Assembly (NCBI RefSeq): GCF_002993335.1
Contig: NZ_PVNS01000010.1
Location: 110,470-174,469 of the forward strand
Source: Alkalicoccus urumqiensis
Lineage (GTDB): Bacteria; Bacillota; Bacilli; Bacillales; Salisediminibacteriaceae
Length of the DNA: 64,000 nt
Direction of reading: 5' to 3'
Shown here in pieces: positions 30,444 through 39,871 of the stretch. How positions within the stretch are numbered: the stretch's first letter is position 1; each line of letters opens with the position of its first letter. Below the pieces are notes generated by a model. That model saw nothing but the letters and a program-made list of their open reading frames with translations, did not search any database and had not been told where the DNA came from. The translations under genes were made by a program, and so were the position numbers.

Positions 30444-30911
30444 ATGAAAAAAATCTTACTGGATGCAGATGCATCCCCTGTGACGAAGCTGGTTCTATCC
30501 CATTGTGAAGCGATGTCCATTCCTCTCACAGTTGTTCACTCAAGGGATCATGTTCCCCGGGATGGATGGCCGGACTGGGTGGATGTCCATATTGTCGAAG
30601 CAGGGCCGGATGCAGCCGACTTTCAGCTGCTCGCTGAATGCAGGCGTGGCGATCTTGTTATTACGGGAGATATCGGTCTTGCAGCGCTCTGTATCGGCCG
30701 TGGTGCCGAGGTGCTGCAGTTTAAAGGAGACCGGATACGCCCCGAGGAACTGGACATGCTGCTGGCACTCCGCTATGAAACACAAAAGGCCCGCCGGCGC
30801 GGAAAGTATGGCCGCGGACCGTCAGCGCGGAGCCGTGACGATGATGACCGTTTTGCCCGCATGCTTCAAACGCTTACGGAAGCATGGTCCAAAGGGGATG
30901 GTGATGTGTAA
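30444..30911 (+). CDS. yqxD: UPF0178 / YaiI family protein
   Basis: About 155 residues, PIN-like family of unknown function (YqxD in B. subtilis, YaiI in E. coli). MKKILLDADASPV, VVHSRDH, VITGDIGLAA and the basic C-terminal RRRGKYGRGPSA block are the family signatures, and the Asp residues are arranged as in nuclease folds. I chose the ATG at 30444 after AGGAGG; the GTG at 30408 has no ribosome-binding site. The stop abuts the dnaG ATG, so it is the first gene of the macromolecular-synthesis operon. Confidence 0.88.
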   Translation: MKKILLDADASPVTKLVLSHCEAMSIPLTVVHSRDHVPRDGWPDWVDVHIVEAGPDAADFQLLAECRRGDLVITGDIGLAALCIGRGAEVLQFKGDRIRPEELDMLLALRYETQKARRRGKYGRGPSARSRDDDDRFARMLQTLTEAWSKGDGDV

Positions 30912-32699
30912 ATGAGTGGACAGATTCCTGAAGAAACGGTGGATCAGATCCGCCGGAGTGTCGATATCGTCGACGTCATTTCTGAATACGTCAACCTAAA
31001 AAAGCAGGGGCGCAATTTCAGCGGCCTCTGCCCCTTTCATGGGGAAAAAACGCCTTCGTTCTCTGTCTCTCAGGAAAAGCAGGTGTTTTACTGCTTTGGA
31101 TGTACAGAAGGTGGAAATGTCTTTAGTTTCCTTATGAAATATCATGACATGACCTTTACGGAAGCGGCGCAGATGCTTGCCGGAAAATCAGGCATCGATG
31201 TCGATATTCCCGACCAGCCGGAAACCTCTCAAAACGGGGAGGATCAATGGAGAGAAGGTCATTCTTTGTCGGCAAAACTGTATCATCATCTGCTGCTTCA
31301 GGCACCGGAAGGACGTGCAGCAAGAGAATACCTGCGTGCACGGGGATTTACACGTGATATGATTGAGCGGTTTCAAATCGGCTATGCGCCGGATTCCTGG
31401 CACTACCTCAGTGAATTTCTTGATAAAAGGGGCATGAACCTTGAAGAAATGGCAGACTGTGGTCTGCTCGGCCGAAGAAATTCAGATGGGAAGCCGTACG
31501 ATCAGTTCCGGGACCGGATCATGTTTCCGATCTGGGATAAGCGTGGGGAAGTCATTGCTTTTGGAGGAAGAGTTCTCGACAGCAGCCAATCTCCGAAATA
31601 TTTGAACAGCCCGGAATCCAGTGTATTCAATAAGAGCCGTCTGCTCTATTATTTTCACGGAGCCAGGCAGGTCATGCGCCGGAAAAATGAAGCGGTGCTG
31701 TTTGAAGGCTACGTTGATGTTATATCTGCCTACCGTGCGGGTATAGAACATGGAGTAGGTTCACTCGGAACAGCGCTGTCTGCAGAGCAGGCAAAAATGC
31801 TCCGGCGGAATGCAGACAGGGCTGTTCTCTGCTATGACGGAGATAATGCCGGACGTAAAGCAGCGTGGAAAAATGCTGCTGTTCTCCTGCAGGCCGGTAT
31901 GCAGGTGCTGATTGCATATCTGCCCGATGGAATGGACCCGGATGATTATATTCAGGAATATGGAACAGAGCGGTTTGCCCGGCATATAATCGGGGAACCG
32001 CTCACCGTGATGGAATTTAAGTCACGTGTCTTAAAAGAAGGCAAAAATATGGCACTCGAGTCCGACCAGCTGCAGTTTGTGGAGCAGATGCTTAAAGAAA
32101 TCGCAGCACTGCCGAGCCCTGTGGAACGGGATCATTATCTCCGGCAGCTGGAAGAAGAATTTTCTTTATCGTATGATGTTTTAAGGCAGGAAATGTCCGA
32201 ACAAGTACAGAATAAAGAAAAGGTGCAGAGAAAAAGAGAGCGCCGTGAAGCGCCGCCGAAACCAAAATCCCGCATCATGAGTGCCGGGGAGCGGGCGGAG
32301 CAGGATCTCATCCTGTTTATGATGCAGTCCCGCACAACTGCGGAAGAGGTGGAGGCCCGCATCGGTGCAGACTTTCAGCACGAAACCTATCAGGCACTGG
32401 CCGCATTATTGTACAGTTTTTATGCAGAAGGGCACGAGAGCAGTGCCTCCCGTTTCATTGAGTCACTCACGGATCCTGACCTGCAGCGGGAAGCCGCAGC
32501 CATCGCTATGAAAGAGGTGGAAACAGATTTGACGGAGGAGGTAATGGAGGACTACATTAACCAGGTACTCCACCGGACCCCCATGGAACGTCAAATTGAT
32601 GAACTGATGCAGAAAATGCGGCAGTCAGCGGATAAAGAGGAACAAACCGAGCTGATGCAGCAGCTTGTAAGATTGAAAACTGGCCGTTCCGGTACGTAA
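30912..32699 (+). CDS. dnaG: DNA primase
   Basis: A 595-residue primase that makes RNA primers at the fork. The CHC2 zinc finger has C40, H43, C61 and C64. The TOPRIM domain carries LFEGYVDVISAYRAG and CYDGDNAGRKAA, and the C-terminal helicase-binding domain is present. It directly follows yqxD and precedes sigA by 24 bases, the classic Bacillus dnaG-sigA operon. Confidence 0.98.
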   Translation: MSGQIPEETVDQIRRSVDIVDVISEYVNLKKQGRNFSGLCPFHGEKTPSFSVSQEKQVFYCFGCTEGGNVFSFLMKYHDMTFTEAAQMLAGKSGIDVDIPDQPETSQNGEDQWREGHSLSAKLYHHLLLQAPEGRAAREYLRARGFTRDMIERFQIGYAPDSWHYLSEFLDKRGMNLEEMADCGLLGRRNSDGKPYDQFRDRIMFPIWDKRGEVIAFGGRVLDSSQSPKYLNSPESSVFNKSRLLYYFHGARQVMRRKNEAVLFEGYVDVISAYRAGIEHGVGSLGTALSAEQAKMLRRNADRAVLCYDGDNAGRKAAWKNAAVLLQAGMQVLIAYLPDGMDPDDYIQEYGTERFARHIIGEPLTVMEFKSRVLKEGKNMALESDQLQFVEQMLKEIAALPSPVERDHYLRQLEEEFSLSYDVLRQEMSEQVQNKEKVQRKRERREAPPKPKSRIMSAGERAEQDLILFMMQSRTTAEEVEARIGADFQHETYQALAALLYSFYAEGHESSASRFIESLTDPDLQREAAAIAMKEVETDLTEEVMEDYINQVLHRTPMERQIDELMQKMRQSADKEEQTELMQQLVRLKTGRSGT

Positions 32700-32723
32700 C
32701 GGGAGCGGGAAAGGAGGGGTCGT

Positions 32724-33839
32724 ATGGCTGAAAAACCAGTCCGTCCATTGGCGGAGGGAGATTTAACCATCGATCAGGTAAAAGATCAATTATTGGAATC
32801 CGGTAAGAAACGGGGTTCCTTGACATATGCAGAAATTACCGAGCGTCTCGGCGCATTTGATCAAGATTCCGAACAGATGGATGAATTTTTTGAATATCTT
32901 GGTGAGCAGGGCGTAGAGATCATTAACGAAAGCGAAACAGTCCCAAGTCTCCAGCAGGTGGAAAAAGAAGCAGCATTTGATCTGAACGATCTTAGTGTAC
33001 CGCCTGGTATTAAAATTAACGATCCGGTACGGATGTACCTGAAAGAAATCGGCCGCGTGCCGCTTTTATCCGCAACAGAGGAAATCGAATTGGCTAAACG
33101 GATTGAAGAAGGGGACGAAGAGGCCAAGCGGCGTCTTGCTGAAGCGAACCTTCGTCTCGTCGTAAGTATTGCGAAGCGGTATGTCGGCCGTGGAATGCTT
33201 TTTCTCGATCTGATTCAGGAAGGAAATATGGGTCTGATCAAGGCTGTCGAAAAATTCGACTACAACAAAGGGTATAAATTCAGTACGTACGCAACGTGGT
33301 GGATTCGTCAAGCCATTACCCGTGCGATTGCAGACCAGGCACGTACGATCCGTATACCGGTTCACATGGTGGAAACGATCAACAAGCTGATCCGTGTTCA
33401 GCGTCAGCTGCTGCAGGATCTCGGCCGTGAGCCGACGCCGGAGGAAGTATCCAAAGAGATGGATCTGACTCCTGATAAGGTCCGGGAAATTTTAAAAATT
33501 GCCCAGGAGCCGGTTTCGCTTGAAACACCGATCGGTGAAGAAGATGATTCTCATCTTGGAGACTTTATCGAGGACCAGGAAGCGCTGGCACCTTCGGATG
33601 CTGCAGCCTATGAGCTGTTAAAAGAGCAGCTGGAAGATGTATTGGATACGCTGACAGACCGCGAAGAGAATGTACTCCGTCTCCGCTTCGGTCTGGATGA
33701 TGGAAGGACACGGACACTCGAAGAAGTAGGTAAAGTGTTCGGTGTCACGCGTGAGCGTATCCGTCAGATTGAAGCAAAAGCACTCCGCAAGCTGCGTCAC
33801 CCAAGCCGGAGTAAACGTCTGAAAGACTTTCTCGAATAA
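32724..33839 (+). CDS. sigA: Primary sigma factor SigA
   Basis: A 371-residue housekeeping sigma-70. Region 1.1 lies at the N-terminus. Region 2 has [18 protein letters not shown] and the -10-recognition block [20 protein letters not shown]. Region 3 follows, and region 4 ends in [23 protein letters not shown]. Start behind AAAGGAGGGG. It ends at a strong terminator next to repeat copy D. Confidence 0.99.
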   Translation: MAEKPVRPLAEGDLTIDQVKDQLLESGKKRGSLTYAEITERLGAFDQDSEQMDEFFEYLGEQGVEIINESETVPSLQQVEKEAAFDLNDLSVPPGIKINDPVRMYLKEIGRVPLLSATEEIELAKRIEEGDEEAKRRLAEANLRLVVSIAKRYVGRGMLFLDLIQEGNMGLIKAVEKFDYNKGYKFSTYATWWIRQAITRAIADQARTIRIPVHMVETINKLIRVQRQLLQDLGREPTPEEVSKEMDLTPDKVREILKIAQEPVSLETPIGEEDDSHLGDFIEDQEALAPSDAAAYELLKEQLEDVLDTLTDREENVLRLRFGLDDGRTRTLEEVGKVFGVTRERIRQIEAKALRKLRHPSRSKRLKDFLE

Positions 33840-33850
33840 AATACTCTATG

Positions 33851-33878
33851 CCGCCCCCTTAAACGGGGGCGGTTTTTT
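33851..33878 (+). terminator. sigA operon terminator
   Basis: CCGCCCCC (33851-33858) pairs with GGGGGCGG (33865-33872), loop TTAAAC, followed by six U residues. The arms are identical to those of the yqeY terminator at 14927. Repeat copy D starts eight bases after the U-tract. Confidence 0.95.
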
Positions 33879-33886
33879 CAACGAAT

Positions 33887-34103
33887 AAGAATATATAAAA
33901 TCCTAATGCTTTTTTACGCAGGCATACCAGGGACAGCAGCATTTCAACATGCTGTTCCATGTACTATTTGTTTCTGTTGATAGAGCTTCTCCGCGAAGCC
34001 TGCGCGGGCTTGTCTTCCAACCGGGCGCTAGTTGTACGGCTTCAGGGCAGGCAGGAAGCGGCAACCCATTCAACATACCCCCTTTTCTTTTAAAACCAGG
34101 CGG
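33887..34103 (+). repeat. Interspersed repeat, copy D
   Basis: About 217 bp. It begins AAGAATATATAAAATCC and ends GCGGCAACCCATTCAACAT, CTTTTCTTTTA and CCAGGCGG. Has the 5' block, the GGGCTTGTCTTCCAACCGGG block and the 3' block, but lacks the hairpin block of B and C. The shared CCAGGCGG end with copy A sets the probable right boundary. Same orientation as sigA. No coding potential is conserved. Confidence 0.88.
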
Positions 34104-34233
34104 TTTCTTCCGGATTTATTTCATGAAGGTGCCACTTGTTTTCCAGATGGTCTGAGAGGAAAGGCTGTAATCTGAAAAGATGTAAGGTATACTGATACTT
34201 AGTATGGAAGGAAATGGACAGGGAGGGAAGCCA

Positions 34234-34770
34234 GTGGAGGAACGGAAGCGGATAATCATTGAAGAAATCCGTAAATGGCAGAAAAGCCGGCTGCTGCCGG
34301 ATACATATTGTGAATTTTTATTAAGTCTATACTTAGAAGGTGAAAAAGAAGAGCCGGCTTCTGCCGCTGCGCGGACAAATAAAATAGACTGGCTTACGGC
34401 AGCGCTGTTTTTTCTTTTTGTCACCGTCCTGCTGCTCGTTCAGTTGATACTGGACCTGCCGCCCGCTGCAGGCCTTCTGCTTCTCTTCACTGCTTCTGCA
34501 GTATCGCTGGCGGCAGGAGTCCTGTTCCGCAGGCGGGGGTCGGTTTTTGCGCATCCCTCGTTTTTGATATCGGCTGGACTGTCCTTTATGCTTCTATTGT
34601 CTATCAGCCGGACCCTTGATGGAGGGAGAGCTTTTATAGGAATGGCATCTGCGCTGCTATCAGTCGGGTGGGCGTTTGTTGGGTGGAAATTAAAACTTTC
34701 CTACCTCGTGATTGCAGGAGCGAGCGGGCTTCTGCTTTTAACAGCGTTATTTATATTTGAAACGTTTTAA
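34234..34770 (+). CDS. Hypothetical multipass membrane protein
   Basis: About 178 residues. A charged N-terminal helix pair (ERKRIIIEEIRKWQKSRLLP) reminiscent of the N-terminus of DUF2157-type membrane proteins, then about five or six hydrophobic segments from residue 55 to the end. No catalytic motif seen. I prefer the GTG at 34234, seven bases after GGGAGGG; the ATG at 34204 lies upstream of that site. Two bases separate its stop from the annotated start region of the next gene. Function unknown. Confidence 0.7.
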   Translation: MEERKRIIIEEIRKWQKSRLLPDTYCEFLLSLYLEGEKEEPASAAARTNKIDWLTAALFFLFVTVLLLVQLILDLPPAAGLLLLFTASAVSLAAGVLFRRRGSVFAHPSFLISAGLSFMLLLSISRTLDGGRAFIGMASALLSVGWAFVGWKLKLSYLVIAGASGLLLLTALFIFETF

Positions 34771-34787
34771 CGATGGAGGTGGAGCGC

Positions 34788-35498
34788 GTGATTATTATAG
34801 GGCACCGGGGTTCTATGGCAGACCGCCCGGAAAATACGATGGTGTCATTTGAACGTGCAGTTGCAGCAGGGGCCGGTGGAATCGAATGTGATGTCCATTT
34901 ATCCAGTGATAATGTACCGGTGGTCATCCATGATCCGGATACAATCCGGACGACAGGGATATCTTCGACTGTAGAGAAAACCCCGGCACGGGACTTGAGC
35001 AGTATGGATGCAGGCTCGTACTTTTCAAGTATTTATGAAGGAGAACCTGTCCCCCTTCTGGAGGAAACAGCAGCGTGGGCTGCTGAGAGAAACGTCACGC
35101 TCCATGTAGAGTTGAAGGAGCAGCTTTATCATAAGGACGAAGAAACGGTGGCACAAATACTTGAGACGCTGTCTCCACTGAACGAAAAAAACATTGTTAT
35201 CTCTACGTTCTGCCACCGATATATTCCTTTAATCAAGAAGAAAAATCCGGCGATCGAAGCAGCTCTGCTGACAAAATCTCCTTTCCGGAGAGGGCCTGCG
35301 TATGCGAATCTGATTCAGGCAGATTCTATTCATATACGGCACACACCACAGGCAGCCTGGTATTACAGCCGCTGGGCGGGAACCGGAATGAGCATCAGAG
35401 TGTACAATGTCCGGAACCTGGTTCAGCTGAAGCGGCTCTCTAGCGCCGGAGTGTCGGGTGTAATCGTGGATAATCCGGCACTTATGATGCGGTTGTGA
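34788..35498 (+). CDS. Glycerophosphodiester phosphodiesterase
   Basis: About 236 residues. It hydrolyses glycerophosphodiesters to glycerol-3-phosphate and an alcohol. GHRGSMADRPENTMVSFERA, GIECDVHLSSD and HDPDTIRTTG give the catalytic HRG, metal-binding Glu/Asp and second His of the GDPD TIM barrel. No signal peptide, so probably cytoplasmic. The GTG at 34788 follows GGAGGTGG and is a better start than the ATG at 34773, which sits inside that site. This gene and its upstream neighbour are not between sigA and cccA in B. subtilis. Confidence 0.88.
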   Translation: MIIIGHRGSMADRPENTMVSFERAVAAGAGGIECDVHLSSDNVPVVIHDPDTIRTTGISSTVEKTPARDLSSMDAGSYFSSIYEGEPVPLLEETAAWAAERNVTLHVELKEQLYHKDEETVAQILETLSPLNEKNIVISTFCHRYIPLIKKKNPAIEAALLTKSPFRRGPAYANLIQADSIHIRHTPQAAWYYSRWAGTGMSIRVYNVRNLVQLKRLSSAGVSGVIVDNPALMMRL

Positions 35499-35547
35499 TC
35501 ATTTTGTGAACGCATCCATGCGTAAGTGACCGCGAAAGGAAAATAGC

Positions 35548-35576
35548 TTTTCAATCCACAGCTTTTCCGCTACAAT
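35548..35576 (+). promoter_or_regulatory. Probable promoter of cccA
   Basis: TTTTCA (35548-35553), a 17-base spacer and TACAAT (35571-35576), 59 bases before the start codon. The -35 is weak. Confidence 0.5.
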
Positions 35577-35634
35577 AAAGAAGAGTGCACCAGCGCTATT
35601 ATTCATAGGTATTGATACATAAGGAGGTTACGAC

Positions 35635-35997
35635 ATGCGCGGAAAACCATTATTTCCTTTTGCAGCAACCGCTGTTCTCGGACTGCTTTCCATTTTCCTG
35701 TTGTCCCTTGTTGGACTGAACGTTGGTTCGGAACAGGCGGCTGAGAACGGGGAAGAGCAGCAGGAGGAAACATCGGATGATCCAATTGAACTTGGACAGA
35801 GTGTTTATGAAGGCAACTGTGCCTCCTGTCACGGCGGCGATCTCGGCGGCGGTGTAGGACCTGCACTGGACGGCGGTTACTCGGCTGATGATGTCACGAC
35901 AGCTATCTCTGAAGGTCCTGGAGATATGCCGGCGGATATCGTGCAGGGCGAAGAAGCCGATGCCGTAGCAGAATTTATTGCAGCAGAAAACGAATAA
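35635..35997 (+). CDS. cccA: Membrane-anchored cytochrome c550
   Basis: A 120-residue cytochrome c of the respiratory chain. N-terminal membrane anchor (residues 6-28), a very acidic linker (about 30-52), then a small haem domain with CASCH (C62, C65, H66) and the probable distal ligand Met98 in GDMPAD. The same architecture and place after sigA as CccA of B. subtilis. The acidic linker fits an outward-facing protein in a saline or alkaline medium. Confidence 0.92.
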   Translation: MRGKPLFPFAATAVLGLLSIFLLSLVGLNVGSEQAAENGEEQQEETSDDPIELGQSVYEGNCASCHGGDLGGGVGPALDGGYSADDVTTAISEGPGDMPADIVQGEEADAVAEFIAAENE

Positions 35998-36005
35998 TAC
36001 AAATG

Positions 36006-36050
36006 CAGGTGTCTATCGGGGGTCAGTAACCGGGATAGACACCTGTTTTT
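36006..36050 (+). terminator. cccA terminator
   Basis: CAGGTGTCTATC (36006-36017) pairs with GATAGACACCTG (to 36045), followed by five U residues. Confidence 0.92.
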
Positions 36051-36132
36051 GCGAAAGAAAGATACCTCCCGTATGAACCGGTACTGTTAGAAAAAAAGCC
36101 GGAGGTACGTGAAAATAAAGGAGAAAAACGCA

Positions 36133-36840
36133 ATGAATGAACAACATTTATCCACCCGTCTGGAAAAAGTCGCAGAGTGGGTGCTGCCCGGCGGTACCGT
36201 AGCAGATATTGGATCCGATCATGCCTACCTGCCTGTCTACCTTGTCGGAAATCATCTCTGTGAATATGCGATTGCAGGAGAACTCAATGAAGGCCCGCTG
36301 CAGTCTGCAAGAGCAAAAATCCGGGAAAATCATCTGCAGGACCGTGTGGAAGCAAGACTTGGTAATGGCCTTCAGGTTCTGGAAAACCGCACCGCGGACA
36401 CCGTCGTCATCGCAGGCATGGGCGGTCCGTTGATCGCAGAGATTTTAGAAGACGGGAAAGCCTTTCTGGACGATGTACACCGGCTTGTGCTGCAGCCGAA
36501 TATCGCATCTGACCACGTGCGGTTGTGGCTGAGGCAGAACGATTGGCATCTAATGAAAGAGACCGTTATCGCAGAAGACGGCCGGCTTTATGAAGTACTT
36601 GCTGCTGAAAGGGGAGCAGAAGATCCTTATATGGAAGACGAGCCGCTTGAGAAGCAGCTCTGGATCGGGCCGCTCCTCATGAGAACAAAGCCGGCGGCGT
36701 TTATTCAGAAATGGAAAAAGGAATATGATCAACTGGAACGTATCCGCAGACAGCTGGAACAGGCACGTGTACCGGAAGCATCGGAGAGGCAGGAAGAGCT
36801 TCTGCAGAAACAGAATTGGATCAAGGAGGTACTTTCATGA
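36133..36840 (+). CDS. trmK: tRNA m1A22 methyltransferase
   Basis: About 235 residues. A SAM-dependent methyltransferase for N1 of adenine 22 in tRNA. LSTRLEKVAEWV, ADIGSDHAYLPVYLV (SAM loop), VIAGMGGPLIAEIL and LVLQPNIASDHVRLWL are the TrmK signatures, with a C-terminal coiled coil. Start ATG 36133 behind AAAGGAG. The stop overlaps the next ATG (ATGA), coupling it to the NIF3-family gene as in B. subtilis yqfN-yqfO. Confidence 0.93.
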   Translation: MNEQHLSTRLEKVAEWVLPGGTVADIGSDHAYLPVYLVGNHLCEYAIAGELNEGPLQSARAKIRENHLQDRVEARLGNGLQVLENRTADTVVIAGMGGPLIAEILEDGKAFLDDVHRLVLQPNIASDHVRLWLRQNDWHLMKETVIAEDGRLYEVLAAERGAEDPYMEDEPLEKQLWIGPLLMRTKPAAFIQKWKKEYDQLERIRRQLEQARVPEASERQEELLQKQNWIKEVLS

Positions 36841-37955
36841 AACCAATGCACGTCCAGACGATTATCCAGGAATTTGAAAGACGATCTCCAAAACATCTGG
36901 CGGTGGATGGAGATAAGATCGGGCTCCAGGTCGGTTCACTCGATAAACCGGTAAATAAAATCATGATTACGCTGGATGTTCTGGAGCCGGTAGTGGATGA
37001 AGCAATCGAAAATGACGTCGATTTTATTCTCGCTCACCATCCCCTGCTGTTCCGTCCTATAAAACAATTAAACGTGGATACGTCGTACGGAAGAATGATT
37101 GAAAAGCTGATCAAGCATGATATTACCGTGTATGCTGCACATACGAATCTCGATGCTGCAGAGGGCGGTGTGAATGACCTTATGGCCGATGCGCTCGGTA
37201 TAACCGATACAGACGTACTTGTGCCAGTGTCAGAGGATCCTGTCTTTAAATTAGTCGTATATGTGCCGGAAAGCCATGCTGATCACGTGAGAGAGGCTCT
37301 TGGTGATGCTGGAGCCGGTCATATCGGTAATTACAGTCACTGTGCGTTTACTACGGAGGGGCGTGGCGCATTCCGTCCTGGTGAGGGAACCGATCCATTT
37401 ATCGGAGAACAGGGAAAACTGGAACGTCCTGAAGAACAGAAGATTGAAACTGTGTTTTACGGATCTCAGCGTTCCCGGATCATGCAGGTGCTGAAAAAAA
37501 CCCACCCTTATGAAGAGCCGGCTTTTGATGTATACCGGCTGGAAACTCCGGGACGGCGTCAGGGACTCGGCCGGATCGGTTACCTCCAGGAAGAAATGAC
37601 ACTGGATGCTTTTGCGGATCATGTAAAAAAAGCGTTTGGAGTAGAAGGAGTACGAGTCGTCGGTGACGGCGGCAGAAAAGTCCGCAAAGCAGCGGTCCTC
37701 GGCGGCGACGGCAATAAATATGCAATGGAGGCGCTGAAGCAGGGTGCAGATGTATATGTCACCGGCGATTTGTATTTCCACGTTGCCCATGATGCCTGGA
37801 TGGAGGGACTGATGATGGTGGACCCCGGTCATCACGTGGAAAAAATCATGAAGCAGTCCGTAGCAGACTGGATGATAGAAGCAGTTCAGTCGCATAAAAA
37901 AGCGACGGACGTGATTGTTTCACAGGTGCATACCGACCCTTTCCGCTTCCGGTAG
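36837..37955 (+). CDS. yqfO: NIF3 / YqfO family metal-binding protein
   Basis: About 372 residues. NIF3-like family (GTP cyclohydrolase I type 2 homologue) with the inserted PII-like domain typical of Bacillus YqfO. Metal-binding His/Asp residues lie in LAHHPLLFRP, AHTNLDAA and the C-terminal VDPGHHVEK. The exact activity is uncertain. Start at 36837 four bases into the trmK stop overlap, preceded by AAGGAGG. Confidence 0.9.
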   Translation: MKPMHVQTIIQEFERRSPKHLAVDGDKIGLQVGSLDKPVNKIMITLDVLEPVVDEAIENDVDFILAHHPLLFRPIKQLNVDTSYGRMIEKLIKHDITVYAAHTNLDAAEGGVNDLMADALGITDTDVLVPVSEDPVFKLVVYVPESHADHVREALGDAGAGHIGNYSHCAFTTEGRGAFRPGEGTDPFIGEQGKLERPEEQKIETVFYGSQRSRIMQVLKKTHPYEEPAFDVYRLETPGRRQGLGRIGYLQEEMTLDAFADHVKKAFGVEGVRVVGDGGRKVRKAAVLGGDGNKYAMEALKQGADVYVTGDLYFHVAHDAWMEGLMMVDPGHHVEKIMKQSVADWMIEAVQSHKKATDVIVSQVHTDPFRFR

Positions 37956-38034
37956 GCTTTGAAAAGCGTATTACTGAAAAAGAAAGCAGGCGCTCCATTT
38001 CATGAGTACTTTCGGACCAATGTGGTGCAGACGC

Positions 38035-38067
38035 AAAAAAACAGCCGGAGGATAATCTCTCCGGCTG
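38035..38067 (-). terminator. ispH terminator
   Basis: CAGCCGGAG (38042-38050) and CTCCGGCTG (38059-38067) form the stem. On the minus strand a U-tract follows (A-run 38035-38041). It separates the convergent genes yqfO and ispH. The rest of the 119-base gap holds nothing recognisable. Confidence 0.88.
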
Positions 38068-38074
38068 CAGCTGG

Positions 38075-39034
38075 TTATTTGGCACCTTCCCGGCGCTTTT
38101 TACGGATTTTCGGCAGGATTTTAGCCAGACGGACGGTGCTCGTCGTATCCCACGTATGCGGATCGTCCTCGTCAAACTGATCAAGAAATTTAATCACTTC
38201 TTTCGTAATCAGTGTCGGCGTGGAGGCACCAGACGTAACACCTACTTTACTGACACCCTGAAGCCATTCCAGGTTGATGTCATTTACGTTGCTGATCCGG
38301 TAGGACGGAGTGCCTGCAACTTCTTTGGACACCTGGGCAAGGCGGTTGGAGTTGTTGCTTTTCGGGTCACCGACCACGAGAAGCAGATCGCAGTCGCCTG
38401 CCTGCTCAGCAACGGCTTCCTGACGGACCTGTGTGGCGTTGCAGATCTCGTTATGAATCTCTGCATGCGGGTATTTATCCGAAGCAGCTTTAATCAGATG
38501 CCGCACATCCCACTGGCTCATCGTCGTCTGATTGGTGATGATAATTTTTTCGGAATGGATGTCAAGCGCAGCCACATCCTCCATATTTTCAACGAGGTGA
38601 ACGATATCCGGAGCGACGCCGATGGCACCTTCCGGTTCGGGGTGGCCTTTCTTACCGATATAAATAAATTCGTAGCCCTGACTCCTGCGTCCGCGGATTA
38701 AATCATGTGTTACGGTGACATCCGGGCAGGTAGCATCAATTGCTGTCAGTCCTTTTTCATCTGCAAGGCGGCGGACTTCCGGAGAAACGCCGTGAGCAGT
38801 ATAAATTACGGTGCCTTTTTCTACCTGGCGGAGAATATCCAGACGATTCTCGCCGTCCAGTGTAACGACACCATCTTCTTCAAAAGCATCTGTTACATGC
38901 TTATTATGGACAATCATACCGAGGATATAGATTGGCCGGGGCAGCTCAGGATCCGCGGCGGCTTCTTTTGCCATAACCATTGCGTCCACAACGCCATAGC
39001 AGTAGCCGCGCGGAGAAATCTTCTTCACTTCCAT
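38075..39034 (-). CDS. ispH: 4-hydroxy-3-methylbut-2-enyl diphosphate reductase
   Basis: About 319 residues. Last step of the MEP isoprenoid pathway, an Fe-S enzyme making IPP and DMAPP. The cluster cysteines are in PRGYCYGV (C12), DATCPDVT and NEICNAT, with [15 protein letters not shown] and [10 protein letters not shown] also present. The ATG at 39034 lies ten bases after GGAGGAGG. The other MEP gene here, ispG, is at 52.7-53.9 kb. Confidence 0.96.
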   Translation of the reverse strand: MEVKKISPRGYCYGVVDAMVMAKEAAADPELPRPIYILGMIVHNKHVTDAFEEDGVVTLDGENRLDILRQVEKGTVIYTAHGVSPEVRRLADEKGLTAIDATCPDVTVTHDLIRGRRSQGYEFIYIGKKGHPEPEGAIGVAPDIVHLVENMEDVAALDIHSEKIIITNQTTMSQWDVRHLIKAASDKYPHAEIHNEICNATQVRQEAVAEQAGDCDLLLVVGDPKSNNSNRLAQVSKEVAGTPSYRISNVNDINLEWLQGVSKVGVTSGASTPTLITKEVIKFLDQFDEDDPHTWDTTSTVRLAKILPKIRKKRREGAK

Positions 39035-39104
39035 GCGTGAAAATCCTCCTCCATTCATCATTCGTACCTATTATAATATCTCCCATCCGCTGTGACAAAT
39101 GAAG

Positions 39105-39605
39105 TTATGTCTGGGGCGTACTGGAAGCACTGTACATGTTCGAACGCACAAGGGTTGCAGCTTCCTCTGAGTTCAAGCCGCAGGAAAGAGAAACTTCACT
39201 GACGAGGAGACGGGAAGCGAGTTCGAATGCTTTTTTCTCCTCGCTGTGCAGGCGCACTCCTTCAGCAGCATCTTTGCAGCACAGTTCGAAGTAGACATCT
39301 GTCCATCCATTCAAGTTATTCTCGCAGAGACGCTGATCCGGTCTTCTGGACGGTTTTTTAAATTCGGTGACAGGTTCTTTTTTTGTATAGGAGTATAAAA
39401 CGTCTCTTAGTTTCTGAGGGTCCGTTATGGGCCGCAGACCGGAAGCATCCACGCTGGATTCAGGCAGACTCAGTGTAACTCGCTGCAGGGGGAAGTAGAC
39501 TTCAAAATAATCCTGCTTTTTTCCCAGAATCGTTTTGCTCACGACATCTGTAATCGTTCCCGCACCCTGGCCGGGATAGACTACCGGATCTCCAATGCTG
39601 TACAT
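39105..39605 (-). CDS. CarD/CdnL-type transcription regulator
   Basis: About 166 residues. The N-terminal CarD_CdnL_TRCF domain (MYSIGDPVVYPGQGAGTIT, then EVYFPLQRVTLSLP) contacts the RNA polymerase beta subunit in characterised members. The C-terminal helical domain (KKAFELASRLLVSEVSLSCGL) has the usual family layout. Start at the ATG 39605, seven bases after GGAGGA. It is cotranscribed toward ispH. Its regulatory targets cannot be inferred. Confidence 0.88.
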   Translation of the reverse strand: MYSIGDPVVYPGQGAGTITDVVSKTILGKKQDYFEVYFPLQRVTLSLPESSVDASGLRPITDPQKLRDVLYSYTKKEPVTEFKKPSRRPDQRLCENNLNGWTDVYFELCCKDAAEGVRLHSEEKKAFELASRLLVSEVSLSCGLNSEEAATLVRSNMYSASSTPQT

Positions 39606-39871
39606 AAGCATTCCTCCATTCGAAAATTGATGGATCTTGTTCCGGTACGCGGATCAGCAGACAGCTGAACACCTGACTTATTTAAAATATGGTTTTTTTC
39701 CGGCCGGTACATCCGGCGGCGGTACTTTCATAAGCGGACACGCATCCAACCCTATCTTACCATAAATAGACACGGAGTGATACTTCCAGCTAATTCAGTA
39801 AGCACAGAAGAATGATTCGTGCTAAAATAAAGTGTTGCAGACTAATGGTACGAGAAAAGAAAGGTGATAGA

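Noticed and set aside
34204..34233. ATG at 34204 as the start of the membrane protein gene
   Set aside because: No ribosome-binding site before it; GGGAGGG lies seven bases before the GTG at 34234.
37959..38180. Short plus-strand frame between yqfO and ispH
   Set aside because: It runs through the ispH terminator and into ispH on the other strand, has no ribosome-binding site and no recognisable sequence.
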